Positions 16,174 through 26,434 of a stretch of DNA of 64,000 nucleotides are shown piece by piece. Each line of letters starts with the position of its first letter. Positions within the stretch are counted from its first letter, which is position 1. Made by a program: the position numbers and the translations under genes. Source of the stretch: Methylocystis sp. (GTDB lineage: Bacteria > Pseudomonadota > Alphaproteobacteria > Rhizobiales > Beijerinckiaceae); NCBI GenBank assembly GCA_002929055.1, contig PERY01000004.1, forward strand, positions 1-64,000. The letters run 5' to 3'. The notes below the pieces were generated by a model. That model was not told where the DNA came from, did not search any database, and worked only from the letters and a program-made list of their open reading frames with translations.

Positions 16174-18793
16174 TGACGATCCTCTTCGGCACGTAAATGA
16201 ATTTCTTCAACGGCTTTCCTTCCATGGCGCGGACCACGCCATCTTGCGCCAAAGCCTCTTTGCGAATCGTTTCCTCGCCGGCGTCATGAGCGACGAGGAT
16301 TTCCGCGCGCTTCTTGCCGTTCACCTGCACCGGCAGGCTTATCAAATCCTGCGCCACAAGGACAGGATCGGCCGCCGGCCACTCGGCTTCCGATACCAGC
16401 CCTTTGTGGCCGAGATCGGTCCAGCATTCCTCGGCCACATGCGGCGTCATGGGCGCGACGAGGCGCACCAGCGCGTCGGCCGCCTCGCGAAAGGCGAAGG
16501 CGAGGTCGGGGGAGACGGGGGTCTCCGTCACCGCGTCCAGCGCCGCCGTGAGTTCATTGGAAAACTCGCGGATGCGGGCGATGGCGCTGTTGAAGCGCAG
16601 GCGCTCGATATTCTCGCTGGCCTGGGCGATGGTCTTATGGGTCGCCTTGCGCAGCTTCAGCGCCTCGGGGCCGATCTCCCCCGGAGCCTGCGCGCCCACG
16701 GGCGCGGCGACGCGGCCAAGCTCCCCGGTCGTGCGCCACAGACGCTGCACGAAGCGCCAGGCGCCCTGCGCGCCCTCATCCGACCAGATGACGTCGCGGT
16801 CGGGCGGGCTGTCGGAGAGCACGAAGAGGCGGGCCGTGTCGGCGCCATAGCTCGCGACGATGTCGTCGGGGTCCACCGTGTTCTTCTTGGACTTCGACAT
16901 CTTCTCGATGGGGCCGATCTCGACCTCGGCCCCGCTGTCGAGCAGAAAGGCGCGGCGCCCGCCCTCGCCGCCTTCGAGGCGGATCGCGGCAGGCGAAACC
17001 CATTGCCCGTCGGCGCGATAGGTTTCGTGCACCACCATGCCCTGCGTGAAGAGGCCGGCGAAGGGCTCGGCCACGGCCGCATGACCCGAGTCGCGCATGG
17101 CGCGGGCGAAGAAGCGGGAATAGAGCAGATGCAGGATCGCATGCTCGATGCCGCCAATATATTGATCGACCGGCAGCCAGCGTTTCAAAGCCTCGGGCGC
17201 TGCGGGGGCGTCCTCATTCCTGGGGTCGGTGAAGCGCGCGTAATACCAGGACGAATCCACGAAAGTGTCCATGGTGTCCGTCTCGCGCCGCGCCGGCTTG
17301 CCGCAGGAGGGACAGGGGACGTTCTTCCATGTCGGATGGCGATCGAGCGGATTGCCCGGCTGGTCGAAGCTCACATCCTCGGGCAGCCTGACCGGAAGTT
17401 CGGCGTCCGGCACCGGCACGGCCCCGCAGGTGTCGCAATGGACGATGGGGATCGGGCAGCCCCAATAGCGCTGGCGGGAAATCCCCCAGTCGCGCAGCTT
17501 GTAATTGACCTTGCGGACGCCCTGCGGCGCATTGAACAGCGCCGTCGTCTCAAGGCGGTTGGCGACTTCGTTCTTCGCGACCTCGACCGAAAGACCGTCG
17601 AGAAAAGCCGAGTTAACGAGTTGGCCGTCCGCGTCGAAGGCTTCGCCGCTCCCGGCGATCCTGGCTTCGAGTTCTGCGGCGTCGACGCCCTCGGGGCTGA
17701 CGACGACCTTGAACCCGAGCCCGTATTTCGTCGCGAAATCGAGATCGCGCTGGTCATGGGCGGGACAGCCGAAGATGGCGCCCGTGCCGTAGTCCATCAG
17801 GATGAAGTTCGCGACATAGACCGGCAGCGTCCAGGAGGGATCGAAGGGGTGCACGACGCGCAGGCCGGTGTCGAAGCCCTGCTTCTCGGCCGTCTCGATC
17901 GCCTCCGCCGAAGTCCCGCCGCGGCGGCATTCATCCGCAAAGGCCGCGAGTGCGGGGTTGTTTTCGGCCGACGCTTTCGCCAGCGGATGATCGGCGGCGA
18001 GCGCCACGAATTTCGCGCCAAAGAGCGTGTCGGCGCGGGTCGTGAAGACCTCGATCTCCCGCGCCCCGCCCAGCGGCTGCTCAAGCGCAAAGCGCACCAG
18101 CATGCCCTCGGAGCGGCCGATCCAGTTGCGCTGCATGAGGCGGACCTTGTCGGGCCAGCGCTCGAGCGTCTCCAGCGCCTCGAGCAGTTCGACGGAGTAG
18201 CTCGTGATCTTGAGGAACCACTGGGTCAGTTCGCGCTGCTCGACGAGCGCGCCGGAGCGCCAGCCGCGACCGTCGATCACCTGCTCATTGGCGAGCACCG
18301 TATGGTCGACCGGGTCCCAGTTCACCTTGGATTTCTTGCGGTCGACGATGCCGGCCATCAGGAAGTCGAGGAACAGCTTCTGCTGGCGCCCGTAATATTC
18401 CGGATCGCAGGTCGCGATCTCGCGCGACCAGTCCAGAGAGAGGCCGAGCGTCTTGAGCTGCGCCCGCATTGCGGCGATATTGGCGTAGGTCCATTCCTTT
18501 GGATGCGCGCCGGTCTGGGCGGCGGCGTTTTCGGCGGGCAGGCCGAAGGCGTCCCAGCCCATGGGATGCAGCACGTCATAGCCCTTGGCGCGCATGAAGC
18601 GGGCGATGACGTCGCCCATCGAATAATTGCGCACATGGCCCATGTGCAGGCGCCCCGAGGGATAGGGGAACATCTCGAGCACATAATATTTCGGCGCCGC
18701 AGGCTTCGCCCCCGCCTTGAAGACCTCGCGCTCCTCCCAGATTTTCTGCCAGCGCGGCTCGGCTTCGGCGAAATTATAGCGGTCGGGTCTCAT
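16160..18793 (-). CDS. leuS: Leucyl-tRNA synthetase
   Basis: An 877-residue class Ia synthetase that charges tRNA-Leu. The ATP-binding motif appears as HMGH in [17 protein letters not shown] near residue 45, and the KMSKS loop is intact in [16 protein letters not shown]. The CP1 editing domain is present, with the block around [20 protein letters not shown]. The start ATG is followed by [20 protein letters not shown], a normal LeuS N-terminus. It heads the leuS-lptE-holA operon. Confidence 0.98.
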   Translation of the reverse strand: MRPDRYNFAEAEPRWQKIWEEREVFKAGAKPAAPKYYVLEMFPYPSGRLHMGHVRNYSMGDVIARFMRAKGYDVLHPMGWDAFGLPAENAAAQTGAHPKEWTYANIAAMRAQLKTLGLSLDWSREIATCDPEYYGRQQKLFLDFLMAGIVDRKKSKVNWDPVDHTVLANEQVIDGRGWRSGALVEQRELTQWFLKITSYSVELLEALETLERWPDKVRLMQRNWIGRSEGMLVRFALEQPLGGAREIEVFTTRADTLFGAKFVALAADHPLAKASAENNPALAAFADECRRGGTSAEAIETAEKQGFDTGLRVVHPFDPSWTLPVYVANFILMDYGTGAIFGCPAHDQRDLDFATKYGLGFKVVVSPEGVDAAELEARIAGSGEAFDADGQLVNSAFLDGLSVEVAKNEVANRLETTALFNAPQGVRKVNYKLRDWGISRQRYWGCPIPIVHCDTCGAVPVPDAELPVRLPEDVSFDQPGNPLDRHPTWKNVPCPSCGKPARRETDTMDTFVDSSWYYARFTDPRNEDAPAAPEALKRWLPVDQYIGGIEHAILHLLYSRFFARAMRDSGHAAVAEPFAGLFTQGMVVHETYRADGQWVSPAAIRLEGGEGGRRAFLLDSGAEVEIGPIEKMSKSKKNTVDPDDIVASYGADTARLFVLSDSPPDRDVIWSDEGAQGAWRFVQRLWRTTGELGRVAAPVGAQAPGEIGPEALKLRKATHKTIAQASENIERLRFNSAIARIREFSNELTAALDAVTETPVSPDLAFAFREAADALVRLVAPMTPHVAEECWTDLGHKGLVSEAEWPAADPVLVAQDLISLPVQVNGKKRAEILVAHDAGEETIRKEALAQDGVVRAMEGKPLKKFIYVPKRIVNVVV

Positions 18794-18894
18794 GGAGGGC
18801 GGCTGTCCGGTGGGGCTTCAGGATTAGCGCCCCTAAATGCCGGGCTGCCGGGGGGATGTCAAAGGGGAGACCCTTCCCGCTCATCTCCGCGCCG

Positions 18895-19482
18895 CTAAAC
18901 CGCAATTCTCTCCGCCGTCTTGGCCGCCAGCCCCATCGCCACCCAGCCGACGCCCTCGAAAAGCAGGTTAACGCCCAGAAACAGCCCCATCACATAGAGG
19001 CCGGAGGCGGGCCATTCAGCGAGGATCAAAGCGCCGAGCACAAAGCTCAGCGCCCCGGCGATGGCGATCAACTCCCAGCGGCCGAGGTCGCGTAGCTGGT
19101 AGGCGAGCGCCATCTTGATCACGCCGCCCGCGATGAGCAGGGCCCCGACGAGCGCGGTGAAGGAGACGGCGGCGAGGATCGGGAAGCGCGCCGTCGCTAC
19201 GCCCGCGAAAAGCGTCATGGCGCCTACGACGCCCCAGAGGACCGCCCTGCCCCACGGCCGCATTTGAAACGCCGTGATGATTTCCCACGCGCCCGCCACC
19301 ACCATCGCCGCTGCGATATACACGATGGCCACGACGGTCGCCGCGAAGACATTCAAGAGCGCAAAGGCGCCGCCCAGAATGAAGAGAGCGCCGAGCGCGA
19401 CGATCCAGCCCCATTTAGCCCGGCAGCGCGCCGTGTGCACGCCCGTATGAGGCGCTCGAGAAGCTTCGCTCCTTGTCATCAT
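18895..19482 (-). CDS. HdeD-family (DUF308) membrane protein
   Basis: A 195-residue protein with six predicted membrane helices in three hairpins, typical of HdeD: WGWIVALGALFILGGAFALL, VAIVYIAAAMVVAGAWEIITAF, VLWGVVGAMTLFAGV and two further pairs. E. coli HdeD is linked to acid resistance at high cell density; its mechanism is unclear. The start at 19482 is set by GGAGGGAG eight bases before it; a longer frame begins inside that site. It lies 100 bases upstream of leuS on the same strand. An HdeA-like protein is also encoded in this window, but far away. Confidence 0.87.
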   Translation of the reverse strand: MMTRSEASRAPHTGVHTARCRAKWGWIVALGALFILGGAFALLNVFAATVVAIVYIAAAMVVAGAWEIITAFQMRPWGRAVLWGVVGAMTLFAGVATARFPILAAVSFTALVGALLIAGGVIKMALAYQLRDLGRWELIAIAGALSFVLGALILAEWPASGLYVMGLFLGVNLLFEGVGWVAMGLAAKTAERIAV

Positions 19483-19562
19483 CTCAAGCTCTCCCTCCTC
19501 CATGGCGTGGTCTCAAAGCGCCGGGCCGCCCGCTAACGGGGCGGCCCCGTGGCCCTTCAGGC

Positions 19563-20705
19563 TCAGAATGAACGCCCGAATTCCAGGGTTTGGCGCTGAG
19601 TGGGTTTCTGCGGTCCCGCAACCCGATCCACCGCCGCCACGACCTCGTCCGGCGCCGTGTGATGGGCCATGTGGCCCGCTCCCGGGATAACGATCAGTTC
19701 GCTCTGGGGGATCTCTTCATGGAAGCGCTTCGCCTGGCGGTCCAAATCCACCATCTTGTCGCCGTCACCCGTCAGGATCACGATGGGAAGCCTGAGCTCA
19801 CGGTAACGGCTCTGCAGCTTCATCGCGGAAGCGACCATAAGGACGCTGTCCTCCGCCTCGGCGCCGATCTGCAGCGGCCGGGCTGCGAAGCTGTTGGGAA
19901 ACCCCTGCTCGAACCGCTCCGTCACAGGGGCGGGCGAAAACAGCCAGCGCAGGATCCCGGGGAGGAAAAGCCGCGTCAGCGGCGGAGAGATCGTGTAGCG
20001 CATGACGTCGCCAAGACCCGGCATGGCGGTGACGGACATGAAAAACACGTCGGCGCGCGCGGTGGGATAAAAATAGCCGCCGACGATGACGAGGCCCTGG
20101 ACCAGCGAGGGATGCTGGAGAGCAAGGTCCAGGGAGATCAACGAAGCAAAGGAATGGCTGACGATCGTCAGGCGATCGACGCAAAGCTGGGAGAATGCCT
20201 TCTCCAGCAGTTCGGCATAGGCGCCGGGCGTCCAGACGCGATGCGGACGCTCGCTGTGACCGAAACCGGGCCGATCGAAAACGATGACACGATAACGTTC
20301 CGCCAGTTTGTCGACGACGCCGCTCAGGAGAAAATCCTCCGCGAGCGTCAGATTGCCGTGAATGAGCGTCACGACGTCGCCCTTGCCCTTGTCGATATAA
20401 TGTAGCCGCACGCCGTCCACGGTGATGAAACGACCGATTGGCGGATGTTCGCTTTCGTCCCGGCGCGTCCGACGAATATTGTAGTAGGCGAGCGCCCCCA
20501 TCGCCGCCACGACGCCGATCGCCGCCGCGCCGATGGCGACCGGCGCCGCGGCGCGTCGCCTTGGGCCCGCCCCGAGCGCGCTCCTGGCGCGCTTGGCGGC
20601 GTCGTCCAGTCGGCTTCCGCCATTGTCGAGCCAGCGCGTGGCTTCCGAGCGGGCGGCTCCAGCGGAGTCGGCGAGCGTCTTTTGTACGGATGTCGTCAAG
20701 CTCAT
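19563..20705 (-). CDS. Alpha/beta hydrolase with N-terminal membrane anchor
   Basis: A 380-residue protein. Residues 1-50 are a polar helical segment, followed by one membrane helix at about 53-75 (VAIGAAAIGVVAAMGALAYY). The hydrolase domain starts near 90. Catalytic residues look complete: S185 in a variant elbow SHSFA instead of G-x-S-x-G, D316 in TGDGDKMVD and H345 in PGAGHMAHH. The oxyanion block LIHGNLT and VFDRPGFGHSERP are typical of the epoxide hydrolase/esterase-like group. The start at 20705 follows AGGGAAAC. The substrate cannot be told. Confidence 0.85.
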   Translation of the reverse strand: MSLTTSVQKTLADSAGAARSEATRWLDNGGSRLDDAAKRARSALGAGPRRRAAAPVAIGAAAIGVVAAMGALAYYNIRRTRRDESEHPPIGRFITVDGVRLHYIDKGKGDVVTLIHGNLTLAEDFLLSGVVDKLAERYRVIVFDRPGFGHSERPHRVWTPGAYAELLEKAFSQLCVDRLTIVSHSFASLISLDLALQHPSLVQGLVIVGGYFYPTARADVFFMSVTAMPGLGDVMRYTISPPLTRLFLPGILRWLFSPAPVTERFEQGFPNSFAARPLQIGAEAEDSVLMVASAMKLQSRYRELRLPIVILTGDGDKMVDLDRQAKRFHEEIPQSELIVIPGAGHMAHHTAPDEVVAAVDRVAGPQKPTQRQTLEFGRSF

Positions 20706-20832
20706 GTCGGTTTCCCTCATGCGAAATGGCTCAACGCGCGGAGCGGCGCAGTGTTTCAACCTTCGCGCGAGGATGGATTTCTTCGCCCGGAGCGCATATC
20801 AGCAGGGCCTCCCCCTCGACTGGATCGACGCC

Positions 20833-21504
20833 GTGACAGCTCTCGACCGCCTCAACGCCACCAAAGCCGCCATTGCCCGCGCGGCGACCGACTGTGATCG
20901 CGACCCCGGCGCGGTCACGCTCGTCTGCGTGACCAAGACCTTCCCCGCCGAAGATGTGGTTCCGCTTCTCGAAGCGAGCCACCGCGTCTATGGCGAGAAC
21001 CGCGTGCAGGAGGCCACGGGCAAATGGCCCCCACTGCGCGAGAGATTCCCCGGGATCGAGTTGCATCTCATCGGACCGCTGCAATCGAATAAAACGGCGG
21101 AAGCGGTGGCGTTGTTCGATGTGATCCAGACCGTCGACCGCGAGAAGATCGCGCAGGCGCTGGCGGAGGAAATGAACAAGCAGGGCAAGAGCCCGCGCAT
21201 TTTCATTCAGGTGAACACCGGCGCCGAGCCGCAGAAGGCGGGCGTGCTCCCTCAGGACGCCGACGCCTTCATCGCCGCCTGCCGCGAGACGCATGGGCTG
21301 AAGATCGCAGGCCTCATGTGCGTGCCGCCGCTCGATGAACAGGCCTCGCCGCATTTCGCGCTGCTGGCGGAGCTCGCGAAGCGCAACGGACTGAAGGAAC
21401 TCTCGATGGGGATGAGTTCCGATTACGAACTCGCGATCCAGTTAGGAGCAACCTATGTGCGGGTGGGCTCAGCGATCATGGGAATGCGCGACTATTCGAC
21501 GTAG
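20833..21504 (+). CDS. yggS: YggS/PROSC-family pyridoxal-phosphate-binding protein
   Basis: A 223-residue alanine-racemase-like TIM-barrel protein that binds PLP and keeps vitamin B6 and amino-acid pools in balance; it is not a racemase. The PLP lysine is in LVCVTKTFPAEDV. Other blocks are YGENRVQEATGKW, HLIGPLQSNKT, VNTGAEPQKAGV, LMCVPP and LSMGMSSDYELAIQLGATYVRVGSAIMG. A GTG at 20833 gives the normal start (VTALDRLNATKAAI). An ATG at 20773 would add 20 residues; neither has a strong ribosome site. Confidence 0.92.
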   Translation: MTALDRLNATKAAIARAATDCDRDPGAVTLVCVTKTFPAEDVVPLLEASHRVYGENRVQEATGKWPPLRERFPGIELHLIGPLQSNKTAEAVALFDVIQTVDREKIAQALAEEMNKQGKSPRIFIQVNTGAEPQKAGVLPQDADAFIAACRETHGLKIAGLMCVPPLDEQASPHFALLAELAKRNGLKELSMGMSSDYELAIQLGATYVRVGSAIMGMRDYST

Positions 21505-21527
21505 ATGACGGCGATTCAGATCGGATC

Positions 21528-21818
21528 TTGACGCGCTGGTCGGCCGTCGAAGACGGCGACGGTATCGGATATGATATCCTCAGCTTTGAACCCGATGGTC
21601 GTGAACGATTGATTGAGGTGAAAACAACCAACGGGTGGGAGAGAACGCCGTTTCATATAACGAGAAACGAACTGGCCGTCGCTGACGCCAATCGTAATTC
21701 TTGGCATTTGATTCGCTTATGGAATTTTGCACGAGAGCCCAGAGCCTTTTCGATTCAACCACCCCTCGACGTTCACGTAGAGCTGACGCCAACCAGTTTT
21801 CTTGCATCGCTGAACTAA
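21528..21818 (+). pseudogene. DUF3883 domain remnant (C-terminal fragment)
   Basis: About 96 codons that match only the C-terminal DUF3883 domain. The nuclease-like core reads GDGIGYDILSFEPDGRERLIEVKTT, with the D and ExK residues of a PD-(D/E)xK-like site, then TRNELAVAD and WHLIRLWNF. Full-length relatives are usually much longer ATPase, helicase or restriction-like proteins. The first codon is a TTG with no ribosome site, directly after the yggS stop, and the reading frame runs on upstream inside yggS without a sensible start. Local base composition is clearly more AT-rich than the neighbours. Probably a leftover of a horizontally acquired gene. Confidence 0.65.
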
Positions 21819-21822
21819 GCGA

Positions 21823-22368
21823 TCACCCAACCACAATCTCCGCCCCCCGCCCCAGCATTGGCAGCAGCCGCGCCATATCCTGCGCGCGCAGCGCCACGCA
21901 GCCGGCCGTCGGTCCTAATTCTTCCGTCGCGATATGGAAGAAGATCGCGCTACCCCTGCCCCTCACGCGCGGCGTGATGTTGTAATCCATCACGCCCACC
22001 ACATCGTAGAGGCTGTCCTTGCGCCACATTTCTTCGTGGCTCAGCCGCGAGGGCGGCCGCAAAGGCCGATTGTAGAGAAAACTGCGCGCATCGTCGCACC
22101 AGATGTCGTCCTTGCGCGTCACTCGCCACGTCGCCTGCAATTGCGCCGGCTTGCGCAGGTAGAAATACAACAACCGCCAGCGTCCGGCGGGCGTCGCGCC
22201 ATCGCCTTCGCGCTTGTCATGAGTGATCCCCGCGCGGCCGAGCGCGCAAGGCAGCACGAGCGCGCCCGCGACGAGCCGCCCCTCGTGCGGCCGGCCGCCG
22301 ATGCGGCGCGAGACATGAAGCCGCCTGACCTTGTTTGCGCCCGGGTTCGCCATGGTAGAAGATCGCAT
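21823..22368 (-). CDS. L,D-transpeptidase (YkuD) family protein
   Basis: A 181-residue protein with the YkuD catalytic block near the C-terminus: FFHIATEELGPTAGCVALRAQDMARLL, holding the His and the Cys nucleophile. Upstream are GRAGITHDKREGDGATPAGRWRL and YNRPLRPPSRLSHE. This short form lacks a clear signal peptide. Such proteins cross-link peptidoglycan or attach proteins to it. A second ATG at 22353 (MANPGANK) is an equally good start; neither has a strong ribosome site. It is divergent from the winged-helix gene. Confidence 0.88.
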   Translation of the reverse strand: MRSSTMANPGANKVRRLHVSRRIGGRPHEGRLVAGALVLPCALGRAGITHDKREGDGATPAGRWRLLYFYLRKPAQLQATWRVTRKDDIWCDDARSFLYNRPLRPPSRLSHEEMWRKDSLYDVVGVMDYNITPRVRGRGSAIFFHIATEELGPTAGCVALRAQDMARLLPMLGRGAEIVVG

Positions 22369-22410
22369 TCTGGATTATTCCCGCAGCTATAGCAGAGATC
22401 GCGACGCGAG

Positions 22411-23046
22411 ATGACACGCCGGCTCACCATCGCCGCGGGACCGGCTCTTGCGACGAGCCTCGCAGAGCAGATGGACGCGCTGGGCGGCTACACGCTGCAA
22501 AGGCTCGCGCCCGGCGAGGCGCCCGCCGCCCCCTGGCCCGACGCGCTCGTGCTCGACGCGGCCTTTTGCGACGCCGCCGCCCTTGCGGGAATGGCGCGGG
22601 AAGGCGGCTTTACCGGCGCGCTGGTCGTCATCGTTGATCACGAACTGATCATGCCGGAAGCCGATGCGGCGCTTGTCCGTCCCTTCCGCTTCGCCGAACT
22701 GCTGGAGGCGATCGACGCCTCCTGCCCGCGCCGAGAGGGCTGCGACGGCCCACGAGGCCTGCGTCTGACCGAAAAGGAAGCGGCGATCATCGCGCGGCTT
22801 TCGGCGGCCAAAGGCGCGGCGATTCCAAAATCCGAATTGCTGGCCGACGTCTGGGGCTACGGCCCGAATGTCTCGACACGGACCCTCGAGACCCATATCC
22901 ATCGGCTCCGACGCAAAATCGAAGCGGACCCGGCCCGCCCGCGCAGGCTGCTGACTGAAAAAGGCGGCTATCGACTCGCAAAGTTCGACGCTGAAGGCGC
23001 AATCTGGGTTCCAGCGCCTCAAAAAAGCGATAAGACTGAGGTTTAG
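22411..23046 (+). CDS. Winged-helix response-regulator-like protein with degenerate receiver
   Basis: A 211-residue OmpR-type layout. The receiver-like half (1-105) keeps an Asp at the phosphorylation position (D49 in LVLDAAF). It has lost the N-terminal acidic pair (TIAAGPAL instead of DD), the switch Thr/Ser (VIVDH) and the conserved Lys (R90 in ALVRPFRF). The C-terminal winged helix (115-195) is well preserved: LTEKEAAIIARL, SELLADVWGYGPNVSTRTLETHIHRLRRKIE and LLTEKGGYRL. It probably binds DNA without classical phosphorelay control. It lies 11 bases upstream of the cyclic-nucleotide-binding gene. Confidence 0.85.
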   Translation: MTRRLTIAAGPALATSLAEQMDALGGYTLQRLAPGEAPAAPWPDALVLDAAFCDAAALAGMAREGGFTGALVVIVDHELIMPEADAALVRPFRFAELLEAIDASCPRREGCDGPRGLRLTEKEAAIIARLSAAKGAAIPKSELLADVWGYGPNVSTRTLETHIHRLRRKIEADPARPRRLLTEKGGYRLAKFDAEGAIWVPAPQKSDKTEV

Positions 23047-23057
23047 CTGGAAATGGC

Positions 23058-23510
23058 ATGACCTCGCTCGACGACGACATCGACAATCTCACCCGCATTC
23101 CGCTTTTCGCGATCTTCGAGCCGGGCGCGTTGCGCATGCTCGCTTTTTCGTCGGAGACGCGGCTGCTGCGCGCGGGCGACGCGCTGTTCCGGCGCGGCGA
23201 GGAGTCCGACTGCGGATACATTCTCACCATGGGCGCCATCGCGCTCCTCACCCATGACGACGGGCGCTCGCCCGCCCATGTCCTTCGCCCCTGGGCGCTC
23301 ATCGGGGAAATCGCGCTGGTGACCCCGTCGCTGCGGCCGGTGACCGCGCGGGCGCTGGAGCCGAGCACCGTGCTGAGGATCAGCCGCGCGCTTTTTCATC
23401 AAATTCTTGAACAACATCCATCGACTGCGGCGCGCGCGCGGGACTTCTTCCGCGAAAGGCTCGTCGATTTCTCGCGCAATGCGGCGGCCGGCCTCGGCGT
23501 GAAGCATTGA
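23058..23510 (+). CDS. Cyclic-nucleotide-binding domain protein
   Basis: A 150-residue single cNMP-binding domain with no DNA-binding or catalytic domain attached. The beta-roll starts at ETRLLRAGDALFRRGEESDCGYILTMGAIAL. The phosphate-binding cassette reads LIGEIALVTPSLRPVTARALEPS, keeping the Gly-Glu and an Arg. Stand-alone domains like this act as sensors or protein partners. Being 11 bases after the winged-helix gene suggests the two are co-made and may work together; that is inferred. Confidence 0.85.
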   Translation: MTSLDDDIDNLTRIPLFAIFEPGALRMLAFSSETRLLRAGDALFRRGEESDCGYILTMGAIALLTHDDGRSPAHVLRPWALIGEIALVTPSLRPVTARALEPSTVLRISRALFHQILEQHPSTAARARDFFRERLVDFSRNAAAGLGVKH

Positions 23511-23527
23511 AAGCGATTTACGCTATG

Positions 23528-23546
23528 GCGAGAAAAGTCTCGCTTT
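23528..23546 (+). terminator. Short possible terminator after the cyclic-nucleotide-binding gene
   Basis: A six-base perfect stem (23528-23533 with 23538-23543) with an AAAG loop and three Ts lies 18 bases after the stop. Weak T-run. Confidence 0.4.
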
Positions 23547-23648
23547 CCCCTCTCGACGCAGCTTGAATAAGGCTTAAATCTGTAAGTTGTGCGTGAGTTC
23601 GGCGGGCCTTGCGTAGGGCAGTGTGTCGCCCGCATACGGAGGAAAGAT

Positions 23649-24068
23649 ATGCATAGAGGCCTTAAGACAGCGCTCTCCGGCGCTCTTTGCGGCGCAGTCC
23701 TGGCCACTGCGCTGCCGGCGGAAGTTCTCGCGGCGCCGATGGCGGCCCCGCTCTCCACGGTCGGCGTCTCGGCCCCCGTCGACAAGGTCTGGTATCGGCG
23801 CGGATGGGGCGGCTATCACGGCGGCTATCATCGCCAAGGCTATTACCGTCGGGCCAACCCGGGCGCCGCGATCGCCGCAGGCGTCGGCCTTGGCCTCCTT
23901 GGCGCGGGCCTCGCGGCCTCCAGCGGCGGCTATTATGGCGGCTACTACCCCTATTACGACCAGGGCTACTATCCCTCTTATTACGGCGGCGGCTGGGGCG
24001 GTGGCGGTTGGGGCGGTGGCTGGGGTGGATATGACGCCGGCTGGGGTGGCGGCTGGGGCGGCTGGTAA
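23649..24068 (+). CDS. Secreted glycine/tyrosine/tryptophan-rich protein
   Basis: A 139-residue protein with a signal peptide of about 29 residues (ALSGALCGAVLATALPAEVLAAP). A central RRANPGAAIAAGVGLGLLGAGLAAS segment could insert in a membrane. The last 45 residues are nearly all Gly, Tyr and Trp in GGYY and GWGGG repeats. GGAGGAAAG before the ATG at 23649 decides the start. Such low-complexity tails are common in Rhizobiales envelope proteins of unknown role; surface or aggregation functions are possible. A strong terminator follows. Confidence 0.75.
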   Translation: MHRGLKTALSGALCGAVLATALPAEVLAAPMAAPLSTVGVSAPVDKVWYRRGWGGYHGGYHRQGYYRRANPGAAIAAGVGLGLLGAGLAASSGGYYGGYYPYYDQGYYPSYYGGGWGGGGWGGGWGGYDAGWGGGWGGW

Positions 24069-24097
24069 GCCCTCAAATCGCGACGAAATTCCATGAC

Positions 24098-24125
24098 GGC
24101 GGCGCCCCGGCGCCGCCGTTTTTTT
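24098..24125 (+). terminator. Intrinsic terminator after the Gly/Tyr-rich gene
   Basis: A nine-base perfect GC stem (24098-24106 with 24109-24117) is followed by seven Ts at 24119-24125. It lies 30 bases after the stop. Confidence 0.88.
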
Positions 24126-24144
24126 AACGCCGTCGCATCTATAA

Positions 24145-25830
<1,686 letters not shown>

Positions 25831-25864
25831 TCGGCCGCAACTGAATCTTAGCGATAGAATTAAA

Positions 25865-25892
25865 TGCCGCCGGGTCCGTTAGTCCGGCGGCA
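25865..25892. repeat. Inverted repeat between pgm and a small hypothetical gene
   Basis: Nine-base perfect arms (TGCCGCCGG at 25865-25873, CCGGCGGCA at 25884-25892) flank a ten-base loop. The T-rich side lies upstream on the plus strand, so as an intrinsic terminator it would read better on the minus strand. No minus-strand gene ends here, so its role is unclear. Confidence 0.5.
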
Positions 25893-25942
25893 ACCTCGCG
25901 CCCCGATGATCCCCTTCGATTGCATACGAAGGTTCGATCGTC

Positions 25943-26374
25943 ATGATGAACGGATTGGTCAATTACGGCGCCACCCGCGTGCTGGGCCTCGGCGTCGTCG
26001 GCGTGGGGCTCGGCGTCTTCTATGTCGTAGACCAATACGACAAGAAGAATAATTACACGCCCATACAGGCGCGCGTCAGCCGGGTCGAGGAAAAATGCTA
26101 CATGGAGAAGCGCAGCGGGCGTTCGACCTGGACGTCGGACATGCTGGCCTGCGAGCGCGCTCAGGAAATGGTCAAAAGCCATCCCAACTGGCTAGGCTAC
26201 ACGGTGAAATACAAGATCAACGTGAGCTATGATTACGTCTCGCCAGTGGATAACCGCACCCATTCCGGCAGCCGCGTGATGAGCGCCTATCCGGACGGCA
26301 AGAAGATTTATCCCGGCTCGCAGATCAGTATCCGCGCCTCGAAGTCCGACCCCAACAAGACACGGGAAAGCTGA
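25943..26374 (+). CDS. Hypothetical single-pass membrane protein
   Basis: A 143-residue protein with one N-terminal membrane helix (VLGLGVVGVGLGVFYVVDQYD) and an exported domain of about 110 residues. The domain has two cysteines (EEKCYME, MLACERA) and a beta-rich pattern (YTVKYKINVSYDYVSPVDNRTHSG, YPGSQISIRASKSDPNKTRES). The second half resembles the DUF3592-type fold in style only. Two ATGs in tandem (25943, 25946) are possible starts. Function unknown. Confidence 0.65.
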   Translation: MMNGLVNYGATRVLGLGVVGVGLGVFYVVDQYDKKNNYTPIQARVSRVEEKCYMEKRSGRSTWTSDMLACERAQEMVKSHPNWLGYTVKYKINVSYDYVSPVDNRTHSGSRVMSAYPDGKKIYPGSQISIRASKSDPNKTRES

Positions 26375-26434
26375 CGGCTCGCCTTCCGCAGCCTGCCCCC
26401 GCTATAAATGCGGCTGGCGCGCAGGAGGGCGAAG

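Noticed and set aside
16091-18898. A 935-codon plus-strand open frame
   Set aside because: It lies antisense to leuS; its product is Arg/Gly/His-rich with no domain. High GC produces long antisense frames here.
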